Shown here piece by piece: positions 61,133 to 64,000 of a stretch of DNA of 64,000 nucleotides. The notes below the pieces were generated by a model. It saw only the letters and a program-made list of their open reading frames with translations. It was not told the origin of the DNA and made no database searches. A program made the position numbers and the translations under genes. The stretch's first letter is position 1. Each line of letters opens with the position of its first letter. The stretch is from Aulostomus chinensis (taxonomy: Eukaryota; Chordata; Actinopteri; Syngnathiformes; Aulostomidae): NCBI GenBank assembly GCA_037954235.1, contig JBBMOA010000002.1, positions 12,923,509 to 12,987,508 of the forward strand, read 5' to 3'.

Positions 61133-63148
61133 TCCTAAAGGAATCTTTGGAGGGAAATCTGGAAGTACTGAGGAGACCAAAAACATCTGATTACAGCACA
61201 TCATCTCCAGATAAATAAAGGATTAATCTATTGGAGGAGTTAAGTAGGGGCTGGTGGCTCACCAGGAGGTTTCCATATAGATTTAAACACTTTTAATGGC
61301 TGACTCTGGAGCAGGTCCCAGGCTGCTCCTGCTGCTGCTGCTGGCTGCATCCCAGCATTACCTCGGCTTAACTGGCACTGCTCCACTGGACTCTCCTGCT
61401 CCTAAGAGCTGTGCAGAGCAGAAACGGATACAAACCAGAGGAGGATAGCTAACTGCTCTCCAGCATTCCCTGAGAGCAGATTGGTTGTTGGAAAAATTGA
61501 GCACTGCAGTAGCTGCCATGTTCGTTGAGTGGTTTATCTTAAGTTATTGTGCAAGGATGCAAAAAGATCCTCCCATCCTGACGGCAATAGGCTCATATAA
61601 CTGTCTGGAAAATGTTTGAAAAAACGATCAATGAAAACACTTCAATACATTTTATATGTATGAGCTGCTATGAAGGTCATGTTGCAGCATTCAAGGACAT
61701 TTCTATGACCTTGGATGTTATCAAAGACCGGCTCTATGAATCTAATCTGATGTTCAATTAACAGGCACGTATGATTCCAACTTTTCCGGAAAATGAAATC
61801 ATTTAAAAAACACGCGAATTAAATTGGAGGAGCTCATTGATAAAGACGTTTCTGTGTTTACACACCGCAGTCAGGAAAACTGGTACATGATCAGCAGCAT
61901 GAGGGGCGTGACGAAAAATCCAATCTAATTAGCACACTTCCCCTCCTCCAGAGATCTCTGGGAAATAACGTGATAATTGCTGTGATCAACACGTGCACTT
62001 GTCTATATACGTACGTATCTGTAAGCAGAAGCTGACATGTTTGTCTCATGAGGCTGGTGATGGTGATTCAGATGGTTTAAGAGTGCTTCAAAGTCACAAA
62101 TGAGCAGCAAGATTTCCATCAGGCCCGTTGATTTCATGACCCACAGTTACTCCAACTACTTCTGTCATTCCCTTTGGCTTCATTTCCGTCTAGCAGCAGG
62201 CCATTTCTGGTGCTCTCTGCAGGCTCTGTGCTGATAAATGTCGGGGAGGAGGGTCCTTCTGGCTGACTGAACCTTCCCCGAGAGAGACTGCTGAACCTGA
62301 ACAGAGGAACCAATCAAACCTCCATGAGATAGACCCATTTTCTCAGACACTACTGTTCCCACAGCAGAGGACTCTAGAGAGATTGATTCTACCCTCATAT
62401 TTTCAGCGGGTTATACCAGATAACTTTCAGTAGATCTGTGAGTGTTCTTAATGCCATGTTTCCAACCTTTAGATATTTCCCAAGCATTTCACATCCTACT
62501 TGTCAGGCTTATCGGTTGTGTTGAGATTGTTTCAGTGTGTGTCTTTGAGCGCTAATTGTAGCTTCAGATACACCAGGATCAGGCGTTTGAGAGAGAAAAA
62601 CAGTGATGAGAGTGCTAATTCTCAACATTTTGTAGTGAATAATGAGGAAAAAACTATGGCTTGCAGGACCAGTCTTCTGGGGAAGGCGCTCAGAGTAATT
62701 AGGGCAAAAGATTTTGCAGTCAAACAGAATATGATTTTTCTTACAAGATATTTGCACAAACAACTGAAACAGAACTACTTTACATTCAGCAGTGAACTTC
62801 AAGCAACTGATGCTTAATCCACTCTCTAAAATGCAGAAGGTTAAAATTCAGACTTGTTCACAACTGTGACGGGATGCTTTCTCACCGTTTCATTTTGTTT
62901 CATAATGAACAGGAAGTGGTGTGATGGTCCTGTCTCTTAAACATGGTGAACCTTGAAAGCATCACACCTGGAAAATAAAGCTGACAGATGTCTGTCCCAG
63001 CCTGTCCAGATATTCTGCACCCCTGAATATCACCTCTGTATCTGTGTCACATGATACAAGGTCACGCCAGCGTGAGGGCCTACATTTTATTGAAGGAGCA
63101 AACATCGCCGAGAGGGGCAGTGTGAAAGGGTTCAACATTTATAATGCC

Positions 63149-63150
<2 letters not shown>

Positions 63151-63179
<29 letters not shown>
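63151..63179. repeat. (CA)14 microsatellite
   Basis: Pure CA repeat. Confidence 0.95.
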
Positions 63180-63180
<1 letters not shown>

Positions 63181-64000
63181 GTTCCTCGAGGGAGGACCCT
63201 CTCCTGCTCAGTCTTTGTCTGCTGTTTCCATGGCAACGTGCCGCTTCACTCTGTAGCGTATCGATGAAACAGACTGAAAAGCTTCAAGCATTGTGGTGGA
63301 ATCTATTTCTGCTCATTAGGCACTTAGTGTGTCAGCAGCAGTCAGAAGCTGCACAGAACTTTCATAGCTTTTTTTTTTTGTCTTCAGAACTAAACTAGAG
63401 CTGAGAGCAGTCCTCAGACCCCAGAGCCACTGATCGGCTACTAAACGCTGGTCATACAATTGCAGTCCAAACTTAATTACAGTAGGACTATAAACTACTT
63501 AATCCACAGAAACAGAGAGCAAGAATGCAGCTTCCACCTCTGCGCGCCACTGCTACACCCAGAGATTCCACATTAACTGCAGCTATTTAATAGCTTTGTA
63601 GGGCTATATCATGTATTATATAAAGTGCAGCGAAGACATCTTAATGAGAGGACATGTGAAATATAAATGTGCTTTTCCCATGACTTGTGGCAGCACTTAG
63701 TGTCCCATTGTGGGAGTAATTGGGCTTTTTAATAACACAGGACTCACGGCAAGTCCCAGGCTCAGAGGGATTGTAGGAGTATTCACAAGTTTCTGTTAGA
63801 CCTGCATTGATTTACACCTTCTGCAGACGCTGGTAACTGCATTCCTAAATTCAAACTTTATTATATACAGCACATAAAAGGACATATATATTTATTGTGC
63901 CATATAAACATTCATTTTTCCTGCAGTGTTACAATGTCCAATAAAAAAGAAAAAAAATCGGCTAAATAGTAGAAACTGAGCACGCTGCCTGCACTGCGTT

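Larger units (their letters stand above)
42497..64000. other. Upstream flank of nav2 exon 1: 21.5 kb with no recognised coding sequence
   Basis: No protein-coding exon was recognised on either strand. The region is unique sequence with frequent (CA)n/(TG)n tracts, one fold-back MITE (60929-61132), a LINE-tail-like relic (56171-56430) and two microsatellite-associated repeat copies (47901-47992 and 48620-48702). Minus-strand donor-like sites at 52916 (ACAG|GTAAGA) and 57950 (CTG|GTAAGT) could belong to upstream non-coding nav2 exons, because mammalian NAV2 uses distant 5' promoters. There is no transcript evidence for this. Confidence 0.6.

Noticed and set aside
1..64000. Searched for intact tRNA, rRNA and snRNA genes, CRISPR arrays, retroviral or transposase coding remnants.
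   Set aside because: No intact A-box/B-box pair with a cloverleaf, no regularly spaced direct repeats with unique spacers, and no recognisable reverse transcriptase, integrase, capsid or transposase motif was seen.

Overview
The window is vertebrate nuclear DNA, almost certainly from a ray-finned fish of the acanthomorph/percomorph type. It has no bacterial-style gene packing. Protein-coding sequence occurs only as short exons with GT/AG splice sites, separated by long introns. (CA)n/(TG)n microsatellites are extremely dense, and several degenerate interspersed repeats match families I know from spiny-rayed fish genomes.

One gene is recognised: the 5' part of nav2 (neuron navigator 2), read on the minus strand. 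Seven coding exons are visible, from the initiator ATG at 42496 down to 2898. They carry 895 nt, or 298 codons plus one base. Joined in frame they give a NAV2-type N-terminus (exon 1), a single calponin-homology (CH) domain at about residues 74-175 (exons 2-5), a Q/S/P-rich linker (rest of exon 5), a 57-nt exon with a basic SQSKLLKFSLGQKK motif (exon 6), and the conserved RLPGPTARVS segment (exon 7). All six internal junctions agree in phase and have consensus splice sites. The gene continues beyond the left edge; the later linker, coiled coils and C-terminal AAA-type ATPase known from the family are not here. I cannot tell whether this is the nav2a or nav2b paralogue.

Layout: 1-2897, partial intron 7; 2898-7331, exons 7 to 4 in a fairly compact block; 7332-16830, intron 3 (9.5 kb); exon 3 at 16.8 kb; exon 2 at 19.4 kb; 19500-42277, intron 1 (22.8 kb); exon 1 at 42278-42496; 42497-64000, 21.5 kb upstream with no recognisable coding exon. 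A CpG-enriched patch at about 42.88-43.15 kb is the best candidate for a nearby 5' UTR or promoter. The upstream region also contains a 204-bp fold-back hAT-type MITE, a probable LINE-tail relic, two microsatellite-associated repeat copies and an unusual AG|GTAAGA site that looks like a recursive splice site.

I found no convincing RNA gene, CRISPR array, virus, toxin gene or previously undescribed protein system. The most interesting items are about regulation and transcript structure: tandem in-frame donors in exon 1, a frame-neutral 57-nt exon, UG repeats at two CH-exon acceptors, three DR1 nuclear-receptor motifs across the gene, a phase-matched 53-bp pseudo-exon, and the candidate recursive splice site.
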